From NCBI GenBank assembly GCA_963665545.2, contig CAXXKZ010000013.1, forward strand, positions 557,422 to 621,421: DNA of 64,000 bases. The letters run 5' to 3'. The notes under the pieces were generated by a model. The model was not told the DNA's origin, made no database searches, and was given only the letters and a program-made list of their open reading frames with translations. The stretch is from G963665545 sp963665545 (GTDB lineage: Bacteria > Pseudomonadota > Gammaproteobacteria > Xanthomonadales > SZUA-36). This document shows, piece by piece, positions 43,280-52,183 of this stretch (the stretch's first letter is position 1; each line of letters opens with the position of its first letter). The position numbers and the translations under genes are program-made.

Positions 43280-44758
43280 TCAGGCGTTTTCCCTGCTGAC
43301 TTCCAACTGCAGCTCATTCAGGCGGTCGGTGATCCTGGCCCGCTGATAGTAGTCCAGGTCATCTCTTCGTATCAGGGTTTGCAGATGGAGCACGGCTTCG
43401 GTGAGATTGCCGCGCAGGAAGTAGGCTTCGGCCATCGATTCTGAGGCCCGAACCTCGTCGCCCTTGAGATTTGACGACCGTGCGTAAAGTTCATATAGCG
43501 TGGGGTCATCGGTATGGGTTTGTAACTGCCGCCTGAGTATATCTGCAGCCTTGACTGCTGCCTCGGGGTCATCGCTCTTAAGCAATGCCCGGCTGTAATG
43601 GATGGAAATCACATGGTTGCCCGGGAAACTGTTGTACAGACCACCCAGACGATCAAGCGCGGCGGGGTGATCACCGGATTCCATATCCAGATCGGCCAGT
43701 TGCAAGTCGAACGCCAGGTGGCTGCTTCGCATCATCAGGCCTTCAAGTTTCGCCCGCGCCTCATCAAATTCCCCCTTTCTTTGCCGGGCAATGGCAATAC
43801 CATAGTCGATGGCGTCGTATTCCATCTCGCTGATGTCCGCCCGTTCGCGCCGCTGAGCGAAGAATTCGATGGCTGTAATGGGCCGGTCCTCAACCATGGC
43901 ACGCAGTCTGGCCTGGGCGAGGTAGAAATTTCTACCATCCCCTCCGGTAACCTCGGGCATGTTCATCGCGCGGTTTTCGGCTTCTGCGATTCGGCTCACG
44001 CTGACCGGATGCGTTCTAAGGTATTCCGGGGGACCTTCGCCACCGGCGCGTGTGAGGCGGCCCATTTTCTCAAAAAATTCAACCATGCCACGTGGATCGT
44101 AGCCCGAGCGGTACAGCGTCTGTATGCCGATGCGGTCAGCCTCGTATTCGTTATGGCGCGTGAAGTTGATCTGGGCCTGAACTGCGGCCGCCTGGGCACC
44201 CATTAATGCGCCCTGGATGGCTTCTCCACTGCCACCACCAACCAGGATCAGACCCAGCATGGCGAGGGCCAGAGGAATGGTCATTGCCTGGGCTCTTTCC
44301 ATCGCCCGGTAAAGGTGTTGCTGAGTGATGTGCGCCACTTCGTGGGCGAGCACGCCGGCGACTTCGTTTTCATCGTCTGCGGCCAGAATCAGGCCGCTGT
44401 ATAAAGCCACGACGCCACCTGGTGCCGCAAAGGCGTTGACGATGGGCTGGTCAATGAGGACGAAGGTGAAGGCTTTATCGGGTCTGCCGCTGTTGGAAAC
44501 GAGGCGAAAACCCATGTCAGAAAAAAACGCGTTTATTAACGGGTCTTCATTTAACACATCATAGGCCCGCATCTGCCGCAGAAGCGCCCTGGCGTATTCT
44601 GCCTCCTCCTGTCTGGAAAGAATCGTATCGGCAGAAGCACCCATGTCGGGCATGTCGAGGCGCTCCGTCTGGGCGATGCTGGCCAGGCTGGTGCAAGCCG
44701 TAAGGATTGCAACCAGCAGTTTTTGCATCATATGTCGTTTGCGCTTGACCACTGACAT
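43280..44758 (-). CDS. bepA: BepA-like M48 metalloprotease with TPR domain
   Basis: The 492-residue protein has a signal peptide (about residues 10-30, MMQKLLVAILTACTSLASIA) and an M48 protease domain. Zinc site HEVAH is at residues 139-143 in AGVLAHEVAHITQQHLYRA, with the third ligand in NEYEADRIGIQTLYRSGYDP. A C-terminal TPR region follows (about 310-490). This architecture is that of BepA (YfgC), a periplasmic protease/chaperone that cooperates with the Bam complex in outer-membrane protein assembly and quality control. It lies directly upstream of the porin gene on the same strand. Confidence 0.9.
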   Translation of the reverse strand: MSVVKRKRHMMQKLLVAILTACTSLASIAQTERLDMPDMGASADTILSRQEEAEYARALLRQMRAYDVLNEDPLINAFFSDMGFRLVSNSGRPDKAFTFVLIDQPIVNAFAAPGGVVALYSGLILAADDENEVAGVLAHEVAHITQQHLYRAMERAQAMTIPLALAMLGLILVGGGSGEAIQGALMGAQAAAVQAQINFTRHNEYEADRIGIQTLYRSGYDPRGMVEFFEKMGRLTRAGGEGPPEYLRTHPVSVSRIAEAENRAMNMPEVTGGDGRNFYLAQARLRAMVEDRPITAIEFFAQRRERADISEMEYDAIDYGIAIARQRKGEFDEARAKLEGLMMRSSHLAFDLQLADLDMESGDHPAALDRLGGLYNSFPGNHVISIHYSRALLKSDDPEAAVKAADILRRQLQTHTDDPTLYELYARSSNLKGDEVRASESMAEAYFLRGNLTEAVLHLQTLIRRDDLDYYQRARITDRLNELQLEVSRENA

Positions 44759-44867
44759 GCTTTCACCGAGACTGAAACCTGCGGTTTCGACAATTCAAAG
44801 CCGGGCAGGTTCTGAACCGCCGTTGCCGTGCTTCCGAGTCGTGTAGTGTAACGCGCAAAGGCCCTGT

Positions 44868-45230
44868 GTGAATATCTTCATTATCGTTTCCACCAGCCCC
44901 TGGGGGTCTACTCTTGGTCTGACCGCACTGCGCTTTGCCGAGCAGGTGGTCTCGGGCGGTGATGCGGTGAATGGAATCTTCTTCCATGAAGACGGTGTCT
45001 ATCACGCCCAGGCAGGATCAACCAACGAGGCCGGGGTGGCCGACCTTACATCCGCCTGGCATCACCTGGCCGTCTCTCAGGACTTTCCATTGCTGGTCTG
45101 CCAGGCCTCTGCCCGGCGCAGATTTCCGGGTGATTCACAGGTCTTGGCGGATCTGAACGGATTTTCGGAAGCGGGTTTGGCGCAATTCCTGGAGCATTGT
45201 GCAGCGGCTGATCGGGTGGTGAAGTTTTAA
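44868..45230 (+). CDS. tusD: Sulfurtransferase TusD
   Basis: TusD (120 residues, GTG start) relays sulfur in the 2-thiouridine pathway of tRNA wobble modification. The fold begins MNIFIIVSTSPWGSTLGLTALRFA. The sulfur-carrying cysteine is in FPLLVCQASARRR (E. coli Cys78). It is followed by tusC, tusB and tusE, the complete relay between TusA and MnmA. It could also be read as DsrE of sulfur oxidisers, but the single-cysteine TusE partner argues for Tus. Confidence 0.9.
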   Translation: MNIFIIVSTSPWGSTLGLTALRFAEQVVSGGDAVNGIFFHEDGVYHAQAGSTNEAGVADLTSAWHHLAVSQDFPLLVCQASARRRFPGDSQVLADLNGFSEAGLAQFLEHCAAADRVVKF

Positions 45231-45595
45231 TGGTTGAGAAGGCTGCCACAGACTTGGGGCTGGTGATCCACACGGCCCCGTTCGCCCAGCGGTCGGCCCG
45301 CACCCAGTTGGATATCGCCCTTGCCGCCGGCGTCCTGGAAATGAGCATGGAAGTGTTCTTTATCGGTCCGGCCATTTATCAATTGGTAGACGGCAAGGAG
45401 CCGCACCTGGCTGGTCTTGCCGGTGGCATGCGCGGCTGGAAGACCCTGCCGCAACTGAGCCACATACGTTGCTACGCTGAGTGCGATTGGGTGCAGCGCA
45501 TTGATAGCTCAAGACTGATGTTGCCGATTGAAGCCGTCTCCGGTCCCGTAATGCGCGAGAAAATGGGCCGATGCAATAGAGTATTGGGATTTTGA
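45230..45595 (+). CDS. tusC: Sulfurtransferase complex subunit TusC
   Basis: TusC (121 residues) belongs to the DsrE/F family and forms the TusBCD heterohexamer. Its sequence contains LGLVIHTAPFAQRSARTQLDIALAAGVLEMSMEVFFIGPAIYQLV, the DsrF-like pattern. The ATG overlaps the tusD stop by one base, and the end overlaps the tusB start by 4 bases. It has a structural role in the complex. Confidence 0.88.
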   Translation: MVEKAATDLGLVIHTAPFAQRSARTQLDIALAAGVLEMSMEVFFIGPAIYQLVDGKEPHLAGLAGGMRGWKTLPQLSHIRCYAECDWVQRIDSSRLMLPIEAVSGPVMREKMGRCNRVLGF

Positions 45596-45903
45596 TGGTG
45601 GCCGAAGACCCGAACGCCTGCCTGCACCTGGTCATGTCACCTCTTCGATCGGTCTTGTCGCGCTGCCTGGTCCTGACCAGGTCGGGCGATCAGGTCGTAT
45701 TTCTTGGCGACGGCGTGCTGCTGCTTGTCGATCCACGATTCGATTCTGTCGCCCTGACGGGCTGCCAGATCAGCATTTTGGCGTCAGACGCCCGCGCCAG
45801 GGGCATTCCGCTTGAGCAGTTCCCTGGTGAGGTGGCAGCGGTCACTGAGGCTGCACTTGTTGGCTTGGTAAAACGATGTCCACACAGCCTGAGTTGGTTG
45901 TGA
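45592..45903 (+). CDS. tusB: Sulfurtransferase complex subunit TusB
   Basis: TusB (103 residues) is the DsrH-like third subunit of the TusBCD complex. It reads LHLVMSPLRSVLSRCLVLTRSGDQVVFLGDGV, with a later LVKRCPHSLSWL end. It overlaps tusC by 4 bases and tusE by 28 bases, a large overlap in a different frame. Family similarity is lower than for TusC and TusD, as is usual for TusB, but the gene order is decisive. Confidence 0.82.
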   Translation: MMVAEDPNACLHLVMSPLRSVLSRCLVLTRSGDQVVFLGDGVLLLVDPRFDSVALTGCQISILASDARARGIPLEQFPGEVAAVTEAALVGLVKRCPHSLSWL

Positions 45904-46241
45904 ATGGGACTGACAAATCCGCTGTCAGCGGCATGCCAGCCACCGATGCAAAGGGCTACTTGCTGGATGCGGCGGACTGGAACCGCGCGCTGGCACTCGA
46001 GATGGCGGCCACAGACGGAATCCAGCTTGGCCCGGACCATTGGGCGGTGTTGGATTTTTTTCGCAGCTACTTTGCCAACTACGAGATTGAACCGCCCATG
46101 CGCGTCCTGGTGAAATGGAGCCGGGACAGTCTGGGCGCTGATAAAGGAAGCAGTCGGTTTCTTTACCGGCTTTTTCCGCAAGGACCTGTGATTCAGGCCA
46201 GCCGTTATGGTGGACTGCCAAGGCCGGCGAGTTGCTTGTGA
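45876..46241 (+). CDS. tusE: Sulfur carrier protein TusE
   Basis: TusE (121 residues) accepts sulfur from TusD and passes it to MnmA for thiolation of tRNA wobble uridine. It has GYLLDAADWNRALALEMA, LGPDHWAVLDFFRSY and SRFLYRLFPQGPVIQASRYG followed by GLPRPASCL. The penultimate cysteine is the sulfur carrier. The second cysteine of true DsrC, 11 residues earlier, is a serine here, so a thiolation role fits better than sulfite reduction. It completes the tusDCBE cluster. Confidence 0.9.
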   Translation: MSTQPELVVNGTDKSAVSGMPATDAKGYLLDAADWNRALALEMAATDGIQLGPDHWAVLDFFRSYFANYEIEPPMRVLVKWSRDSLGADKGSSRFLYRLFPQGPVIQASRYGGLPRPASCL

Positions 46242-46557
46242 TAAAGAGGTAAACCACATGAGTCGGAGGATCAGCGTTTGAACGACTCTGATTCGCGGAG
46301 CGTAGCGTCGGCGGGCTGTTTGTTGCATATTTACAACGGATTCAACATTTTCACCCCTTCACCAGAAGTCGATATTGAAAAATGACAGCACGCCGGTTCG
46401 ATAATTTTGTTGTCGATAAAACAGTCACTTGGCAAATTCTCGCAAAGTACTACAATTATTCGCCCCGGACATATTCATGAGCATTGACATGATGTTGTTT
46501 TCCTGCCATATTCCATTCTATACAAGTGCATTAAACTAATGAGTTAAGGTGCAGTAA
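46242..46557. promoter_or_regulatory. Intergenic region with the barrel-gene promoter
   Basis: This 316-base gap between tusE and the barrel protein gene is AT-richer than its surroundings. A good sigma-70 promoter is TTGACA at 46484-46489 and CATATT at 46507-46512 with a 17-base spacer, ending 45 bases upstream of the GTG start. The sequence upstream shows no terminator for the tus operon and no ORF of note. Confidence 0.55.
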
Positions 46558-47772
46558 GTGCGTTTTCGCGTGACCAACACAATTGTGGTGATATTGGTAG
46601 CGTGGTTCGGCATTCATGCCGGGCCGGCGGCTGCGCGTGGTTTCGCGTTACCGGCAGCCAGTTTCGCAACGGGTGGGGCAGGGCTTACTTCTTTCTACAT
46701 CATCGGCTTTGAGCTCGGTCCCTGGCAAGAATATCTGGCCAGGGAATTGACGCCTTCCTACATGGTGCCGGAAGGGACGATGCCGGTACGGATTTCCTGG
46801 CTGGACACGAGTGAGCTGAGCATTCTTCCCGATTTTGCGCAACACCTGGTGGCCAAGCCGCAAACATATCTCAGGCTGGAATTCGATTGGCAAAGTTCTT
46901 CGCAATTCAGCTGGCCCCAGACGATGAATGCTGATGCCTATCGGGGCAGCACATTTGAACGGTCCTATTTTGCCCCGGGGTTTGAGCATCAACTCGATAG
47001 CGGAGGCATACTCGGGGTATCAGCCGTCATTGCCTATCAAAGCTACGGTGCAGCCAATCTTGGTCTGCGTTCGATGAGCGGACCGGATGATGGCAGTTTT
47101 GGGGCCAACCCATTTGCAGCGCCGACTTATTCGCCCTATCGGGAATCAGCTTATGGCACCGGCGTAAGACTGGCCTTGCATCAGGAAGTGATTAAGGGCT
47201 TTGCGTTAAACGCAGGATTCCAGTCTCGCATCGATATGGAAGAGTTTGCCGCCTACCGTGGCGTGTATTCGCAGCCTGCGGATTTGGACATTCCAGCCCG
47301 AGCGCGGTTTGGTCTTGAGGTTCAGGCCAGCAAACGCTCCTGGTTGACCGTGTCAGTGGAGCGAGTGATGTACAGCCAACTCACCGCTTTTGCCAGCAGA
47401 AACCTTCCCGATAAGCTTCTTTCACTCCTGGGTGACTCAACCAGCCCCAATTTTGCTTGGCAGGACTTGACCATTTACAGCGTTGGCTGGACCTGGAGCG
47501 ATGGTTTGGATCATCAGTTGTATGTTGATTTCAGTACCCGGCCACAGCCTTCACCGACTTCCGTGGCCCTGAGTCAGGCGCTGGAGAATGATCTCGCCAA
47601 CAGCGCTGTGGTTCTGGGCTATTCACGCCGCACCAGCAACATGAGCCGGCTGAATTTCAACGCCGCCTATGCCCCGTCGGAATTTGCGTTTGGCGGCAGT
47701 GTGCTGGGCATCACAACGGATCACTTGGGCCCGCGTTTAGAGCTTGAAGCCATGTGGACGCTTAATTTTTGA
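46558..47772 (+). CDS. Outer-membrane beta-barrel protein, FadL-like
   Basis: This 404-residue protein has a GTG start and a signal peptide (MRFRVTNTIVVILVAWFGIH then AGPAAA). It goes on with GFALPAASFATGGAGLTS, an N-terminal plug-like segment resembling the FadL/OmpP1 family. The rest alternates aromatic strands (YLRLEFDWQSSSQF, WLTVSVERVMYSQL, TIYSVGWTWSDGLDHQLYVD) and ends in phenylalanine (LEAMWTLNF). FadL-type channels take up hydrophobic compounds. That is the best guess here, with a weak match. Confidence 0.6.
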   Translation: MRFRVTNTIVVILVAWFGIHAGPAAARGFALPAASFATGGAGLTSFYIIGFELGPWQEYLARELTPSYMVPEGTMPVRISWLDTSELSILPDFAQHLVAKPQTYLRLEFDWQSSSQFSWPQTMNADAYRGSTFERSYFAPGFEHQLDSGGILGVSAVIAYQSYGAANLGLRSMSGPDDGSFGANPFAAPTYSPYRESAYGTGVRLALHQEVIKGFALNAGFQSRIDMEEFAAYRGVYSQPADLDIPARARFGLEVQASKRSWLTVSVERVMYSQLTAFASRNLPDKLLSLLGDSTSPNFAWQDLTIYSVGWTWSDGLDHQLYVDFSTRPQPSPTSVALSQALENDLANSAVVLGYSRRTSNMSRLNFNAAYAPSEFAFGGSVLGITTDHLGPRLELEAMWTLNF

Positions 47773-47773
47773 T

Positions 47774-47826
47774 GCCTTGGTTTTAGGGCCTTGGTTTTAG
47801 GGCCTTGGTTTTAGGTCCTGGTTCTA
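47774..47826 (+). repeat. 14-bp tandem repeat downstream of the barrel gene
   Basis: Three exact copies of GCCTTGGTTTTAGG (47774-47815), followed by a degenerate partial copy, lie directly after the barrel gene stop. They are non-coding and have no dyad symmetry, so they do not form a normal terminator. Confidence 0.85.
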
Positions 47827-47933
47827 ATTTCATTTCTGAGAAGAGCGTGTATTGGCGTATCGCAGCGAGATTTTGCTGTCAGCGCGGTGCAGCGTGCTTT
47901 TGTTTGATTTGATCTGCAGCGGAGACCAAACGC

Positions 47934-49067
47934 TTGAATGTACTAAAAGACTGGTTCCGACGCTCATTTTCTGATCCCCAGGTCGTCATTCTGGGTCTGT
48001 TTCTGGTCATTGGTTTTGCCATTGTGTACGGGCTGGGCAGGTGGCTGGCGCCAATGTTCGCGGCCCTGATTATTGCCTATCTGCTGGAGGCGCTCGTCAC
48101 CCGCCTCGAAAGATTCAAAGTGCCGCGATTGCTGGCCGTCATCATCGTATTTGCACTTTTTCTTGCCGTGTTGTTTTTTCTCCTGTTCGGACTGGTACCC
48201 ATGCTGTCGCGGCAGTTGACCTCGTTGGTCCAGCAATTTCCGAACTACATCAGCCAGGGGCAGGTCTTGCTCAGGCAGCTGCCCGAGGCGTATCCGCAAT
48301 TAATTTCTGACGAACAAATCCAGGACGTCATCAGCCGACTGGGTGAGGAGACGGCTCGCTGGGGCCAGCAACTGTTGGGCTGGTCGCTGGCATCTGTTGT
48401 CAATCTTATTGGCATCATCGTCTATCTTGTCATCGTCCCAACGCTGGTGTTTTTCTTTCTCAAAGACAAGCAAACCTTGATGCAGTTCGCCAATGATCTG
48501 CTGCCCAGGGAGCGTCACCTCGCCGATACCGTGTGGGCAGAAGCCGAATCCCAATTCGCCAACTATGTGCGGGGCAAGGTCACCGAGATCCTGATCGTTG
48601 CTTCGGTCACCTATATCACCTTCGTCATCATCGGACTGCAGTATGCGGCCCTGTTGGCTACGCTGGTGGGCTTTTCGGTGCTGGTGCCCTATATCGGGGC
48701 AGCAGTGGTGACCATACCGATCGCTTTTGTCGCTTTCTTCCAGTATGGCTGGGGCCTCGAATTCGGACAGGTGATGATTGCGTATGCCATCATTCAGGCC
48801 CTGGATGGCAACTTGCTTGTACCGCTGTTGTTTTCTGAAGTCGTCAATATGCACCCCATTGCCATTATTCTGGCGATCCTTGTTTTTGGGGGGCTGTGGG
48901 GGTTCTGGGGCATATTTTTCGCGATTCCTCTGGCCACGCTGGTGCAGGCGGTCATGCGCGCCTGGCCGCGGAAAGCTCGAGAATTGGACGAGGCCGAGGG
49001 TGAATTAGCCGAGGTATCGGCGGATTCTGCCGGGCGGTCAGATGAAGAGGAAACGCCATCAGGGTGA
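47934..49067 (+). CDS. AI-2E family transporter (PerM-like)
   Basis: This 377-residue membrane protein has about seven helices and the AI-2E/PerM family pattern: VIGFAIVYGLGRWLAPMFAALIIAYLLEALVTRL at the start, VPYIGAAVVTIPI in the middle and HPIAIILAILVFGGLWGFWGIFFAIPLATLVQAVM near the end. The acidic C-terminus is variable. The start is a TTG with GGAG 9 bases upstream. Family members are described as autoinducer-2 exporters or putative permeases; the substrate here is unknown. The end overlaps the open frame of the broken DUF3179 gene. Confidence 0.82.
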   Translation: MNVLKDWFRRSFSDPQVVILGLFLVIGFAIVYGLGRWLAPMFAALIIAYLLEALVTRLERFKVPRLLAVIIVFALFLAVLFFLLFGLVPMLSRQLTSLVQQFPNYISQGQVLLRQLPEAYPQLISDEQIQDVISRLGEETARWGQQLLGWSLASVVNLIGIIVYLVIVPTLVFFFLKDKQTLMQFANDLLPRERHLADTVWAEAESQFANYVRGKVTEILIVASVTYITFVIIGLQYAALLATLVGFSVLVPYIGAAVVTIPIAFVAFFQYGWGLEFGQVMIAYAIIQALDGNLLVPLLFSEVVNMHPIAIILAILVFGGLWGFWGIFFAIPLATLVQAVMRAWPRKARELDEAEGELAEVSADSAGRSDEEETPSG

Positions 49068-49068
49068 A

Positions 49069-50106
49069 ATGAAGAGCGCGTTACTGCGGTCCTCTAACAG
49101 GCCCAGGCCCACGGATACCACAAAAATGATGAATTACGATGCTGGCCGCATCCAGTTGCTTGCAGCATTGCTGCTGTTCGCTGTTTCAGCCATCTGGGCT
49201 GATTCCAGGCCCGGCAACCCAAGAGGATTTAAATCTGACATCCTGGTCGAAGTATTCGGCTATCAACAGGAAGACCTAGCCGTTCCGATCGATACGGTGT
49301 TACAGGGCTGTGGGGCCAGGGACTGCATTCCTTCAATAGATGAACCCACTTTTCTTGCGGTGGGGCAGGTCGACTTCCTGGCGCATGATGACCTGGTTTT
49401 GGTAGTGGAAATCGCTGATCAAATCCGCGCCTATCCCACCCGAATTCTGGATGTCCACGAAATTGTCAACGATCGTTTTGGCGACCTGCCGGTGGTCGTG
49501 ACTTATTGTCCGTTGTGCGGTTCGGGATTGGCATTCGTCAGCCGTATTGGTGGCGAGGAAGTGGCATTTGGCGTGTCGGGCCTGTTGCACAATAGCGACC
49601 TGATCATGTATGACAGAAGCAGCAATTCCCTGTGGCAACAGATCAGTGGAGAGGCCATTGCCGGTCCAAGACGCGGTGATTTGCTTGAAGACATTCCTTT
49701 GACCATGGCGAGCTGGGGTGAATTCAGCGCAAACCGCCCCGACGCCAGGGTGCTGGCCCCGCCGGATGCGCCGTAAAAATACACGCGCCTGCACTATCAG
49801 ACCTATGTCGCCAGCGACAAATTGATGTTTCCGGTAACGGCTATGGACGCGAGACTGAGTCCGAAGCGGATCATACAGGGTGTGGAACTTGCAACGACAT
49901 CAGTAGCGGTCGATGACGCCTGGCTGCGAGCATCGGGTGAGTGGTCAGACATCATCAATGGCGTGAAAGTGACTCTCAGGCTGACCGAGGCGGGTGGCGT
50001 GAGGGGCTGGACCAACGAACATGAAGTTGCCGTGCACCGAATGTTCTGGTTTGCCTGGTATAGCTTCCACCCTGCCACCCTACTGGTGGATGGCAGCGAC
50101 CGCTGA
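49069..50106 (+). pseudogene. DUF3179 family protein interrupted by an in-frame TAA
   Basis: An exported protein of the DUF3179 family is read from ATG 49069, with AGGGTGA just upstream. It contains a hydrophobic signal region (LLAALLLFAVSAIWA) and the family core VVTYCPLCGSGLAFVSRIGG. At 49774-49776 the frame meets a TAA, after VLAPPDAP. The same frame then continues without change as KYTRLHYQTYVASDKLMFPV and on to HEVAVHRMFWFAWYSFHP, which are the next conserved DUF3179 segments, up to TGA at 50106. This is the pattern of a single nonsense mutation. A sequencing error is the alternative. The two parts would otherwise make one protein of about 345 residues. Confidence 0.8.
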
Positions 50107-51495
50107 TCAGAGCGCTTGTGACGCGAATTGCGCCAGTTGCGAGCGCTCTCCGCGGTGCAGCGTGATGTGTCCTGCGTGTTCCCAATCCTTAAAGCGATCG
50201 ACCACAAATGTCAGGCCCGAAGTCGTTTCAGTCAGGTAGGGCGTGTCGATCTGCTCGACATTTCCCAGGCAAATCATCTTGGTGCCCGGCCCGGCGCGAG
50301 TAATCAGGGCCTTCATTTGTTTGGGCGTAATGTTTTGTGCTTCATCAATGATCACATAGCGGTTGAGGAATGTCCGGCCGCGCATGAAATTCAATGCGCG
50401 GATTTTAACCCTGCTGGTCAGGAGGTCATTGGTCGCAGCTCTGGCCCAGTCTCCCCCGTCTTGCGGCTGAGTGAGTACTTCCAGGTTGTCAGTCAGCGCG
50501 CCCATCCAGGGCGTCATTTTCTCTTCTTCGGTGCCGGGCAGATAACCGATATCTTCGCCCATTGAAACCGTCGCGCGCGTAACAATGATTTCTGAGTAGC
50601 GTTTTTCATCCATGGTTTGCGAGAGTCCGGCGGCAAGTGCAAGCAATGTCTTTCCGGTGCCCGCCGTACCCATCAAAGTGACAAAGTCGATATCCGGGTC
50701 CATCAGCAGGTTCATCGCAAAGTTTTGTTCGAGGTTGCGCGCGTGGATGCCCCATATGCTGTGATGTCCTTCATCATAATCATCCACCAGTCTGAGGGTC
50801 ACCTGGCGGTCTTCGTCGAATTTCACCAGGGCTTCGATACCATCGCCAATTGCAAGACATTGGTTTGGAAACCAGTTGTCGCCCTTGGCGTGACCGATGC
50901 GGTAGAAAGTGCGGCCCGACTCGTTCCATGATTCGAGTTGGGGATATTCGTCCCAGAATTCTTCTCCTTCCTTGCGCATGCCACGATAAAGGAGGCTCAG
51001 ATCATCAAGCGCCCGATCGTTGTAGTAGTCCTCTGCCTGAATCGCCAGAATGGCTGCCTTGATCCGAAGATTAATGTCCTTGGACACCAGGATAATTTCA
51101 CTTTCCCCCAGGGATTCCTGCAGTGCTAGCGCGGTTCTTAGAATTTCATTATCCGCAATTGACCCCTTCTGAAGCAGGGAAGACTGAGTTTCAGGCATGC
51201 TGGTCTGGAAATACAACCGGCCGGTGCCGACATCCAGTTCAAGCGCATCAGGTTGCCGCAGTTCCACGCCGTTCTCGAGGTTGGTCACGCCCTGGATTTG
51301 CATCATCTCGCCAATGAACCGGCTGACCTGGCGGACATTGCGCGCCACTTCGGAGAGGCCTTTCTTGGCCGCATCCAGTTCCTCCAGAACCATCATTGGC
51401 AGAAATACATCGTGTTCTTCGAATCGAAACATGGAGGTTGGATCGTGCATCAGCACATTCGTATCGAGAATGTACAGTCGCTTGTTTTTGCCCAT
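50107..51495 (-). CDS. PhoH family ATPase with N-terminal PIN domain
   Basis: This 462-residue protein has a PIN-type nuclease domain (YILDTNVLMHDPTSMFRF, ILVSKDINLRIKA) in its first 150 residues. A PhoH ATPase domain follows, with Walker A GTAGTGKTLLALAAGL and FMRGRTFLNRYVIIDEAQN as Walker B. The combination (PhoH2/YlaK type) acts on RNA in studied relatives, as an unwinding and cleaving enzyme. It lies back to back with the DUF3179 gene, its stop adjoining the other's stop. Confidence 0.92.
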   Translation of the reverse strand: MGKNKRLYILDTNVLMHDPTSMFRFEEHDVFLPMMVLEELDAAKKGLSEVARNVRQVSRFIGEMMQIQGVTNLENGVELRQPDALELDVGTGRLYFQTSMPETQSSLLQKGSIADNEILRTALALQESLGESEIILVSKDINLRIKAAILAIQAEDYYNDRALDDLSLLYRGMRKEGEEFWDEYPQLESWNESGRTFYRIGHAKGDNWFPNQCLAIGDGIEALVKFDEDRQVTLRLVDDYDEGHHSIWGIHARNLEQNFAMNLLMDPDIDFVTLMGTAGTGKTLLALAAGLSQTMDEKRYSEIIVTRATVSMGEDIGYLPGTEEEKMTPWMGALTDNLEVLTQPQDGGDWARAATNDLLTSRVKIRALNFMRGRTFLNRYVIIDEAQNITPKQMKALITRAGPGTKMICLGNVEQIDTPYLTETTSGLTFVVDRFKDWEHAGHITLHRGERSQLAQFASQAL

Positions 51496-51526
51496 CAGGA
51501 AACCTGAAATTTCAAATGCATGGGAA

Positions 51527-52003
51527 TCAGTCGCCTTGAGTTAATTGATTGGCTGCCTCGAGAACCGCTTCAACATGACCCGCAACCCTGACTTTACGCC
51601 ATTCAGTCTGGAGAATTCCATTCGCATCAATCAGGAATGTGCTCCTGACAATACCCATGAATTTGCGGCCATACATGTTCTTTTCGTGGATCACATCAAA
51701 CTGCTTGCACAGCCCTTCATCGCCGTCAGACAACAGGTCGAATGGGAAGTCCTGTTTCCGGCAGAAATTTTCGTGTGATTTCACGCTATCACGAGATACG
51801 CCCAGAATCTGGGTGTTGAGAGTCTGAAATGTGGCGTAGGCATCGCGAAACTCTCGCCCTTCACGGGTGCAGCCGGACGTATTGTCCTTGGGATAGAAAT
51901 AAATGACCAGGTTCTGACCTTTGAAATCATCCAGCGACAGTGTTTTGCCGCCAGTGGCAGGGAGTGAGAAGTTGTCTACTTTCTTACCGATACTGACCAT
52001 CAA
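51527..52003 (-). CDS. bcp: Thioredoxin-dependent peroxiredoxin (Bcp/PrxQ)
   Basis: This 158-residue peroxiredoxin reduces hydroperoxides in the cytoplasm using thioredoxin. The peroxidatic cysteine is in KDNTSGCTREGREFRDAYA (about 45). The neighbouring cysteine of E. coli Bcp (five residues later) is missing, whereas a cysteine in SHENFCRKQDFPF could serve as resolving cysteine. That arrangement is known from PrxQ of Xylella. A second in-frame ATG one codon downstream is equally possible as the start. It diverges from dapA. Confidence 0.9.
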   Translation of the reverse strand: MMVSIGKKVDNFSLPATGGKTLSLDDFKGQNLVIYFYPKDNTSGCTREGREFRDAYATFQTLNTQILGVSRDSVKSHENFCRKQDFPFDLLSDGDEGLCKQFDVIHEKNMYGRKFMGIVRSTFLIDANGILQTEWRKVRVAGHVEAVLEAANQLTQGD

Positions 52004-52125
52004 TGCGCCTGCTTAGAATCTCAATTCAAACACGGCCACAATGCCGTTCTCACCAGGCCGAAATCTACCTGCCGAATCCGGCTGGGAAACCGGAGGCAAC
52101 CGAGGTTCATTAAGATGCAGGATAC

Positions 52126-52154
52126 TTGTGAGTTTCGCGGCCCGCAAGTACCAT
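52126..52154 (+). promoter_or_regulatory. Candidate dapA promoter
   Basis: TTGTGA (52126-52131) and TACCAT (52149-52154) have a 17-base spacer and lie 29 bases upstream of the dapA ATG. It is the best pair in the 180-base divergent region. The -10 match is only moderate. Confidence 0.35.
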
Positions 52155-52183
52155 GTCGCTGACTCAGTTGTTTAATCCACTCT

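Noticed and set aside
44868..46241. Dissimilatory sulfur-oxidation genes dsrEFH-dsrC
   Set aside because: The DsrC-like protein lacks the second cysteine, and no dsrAB genes are present; tusDCBE fits better.
49774..49776. Recoded stop (selenocysteine or pyrrolysine) in the DUF3179 gene
   Set aside because: The codon is TAA, which is not used for either residue, and there is no special structure that I can see.
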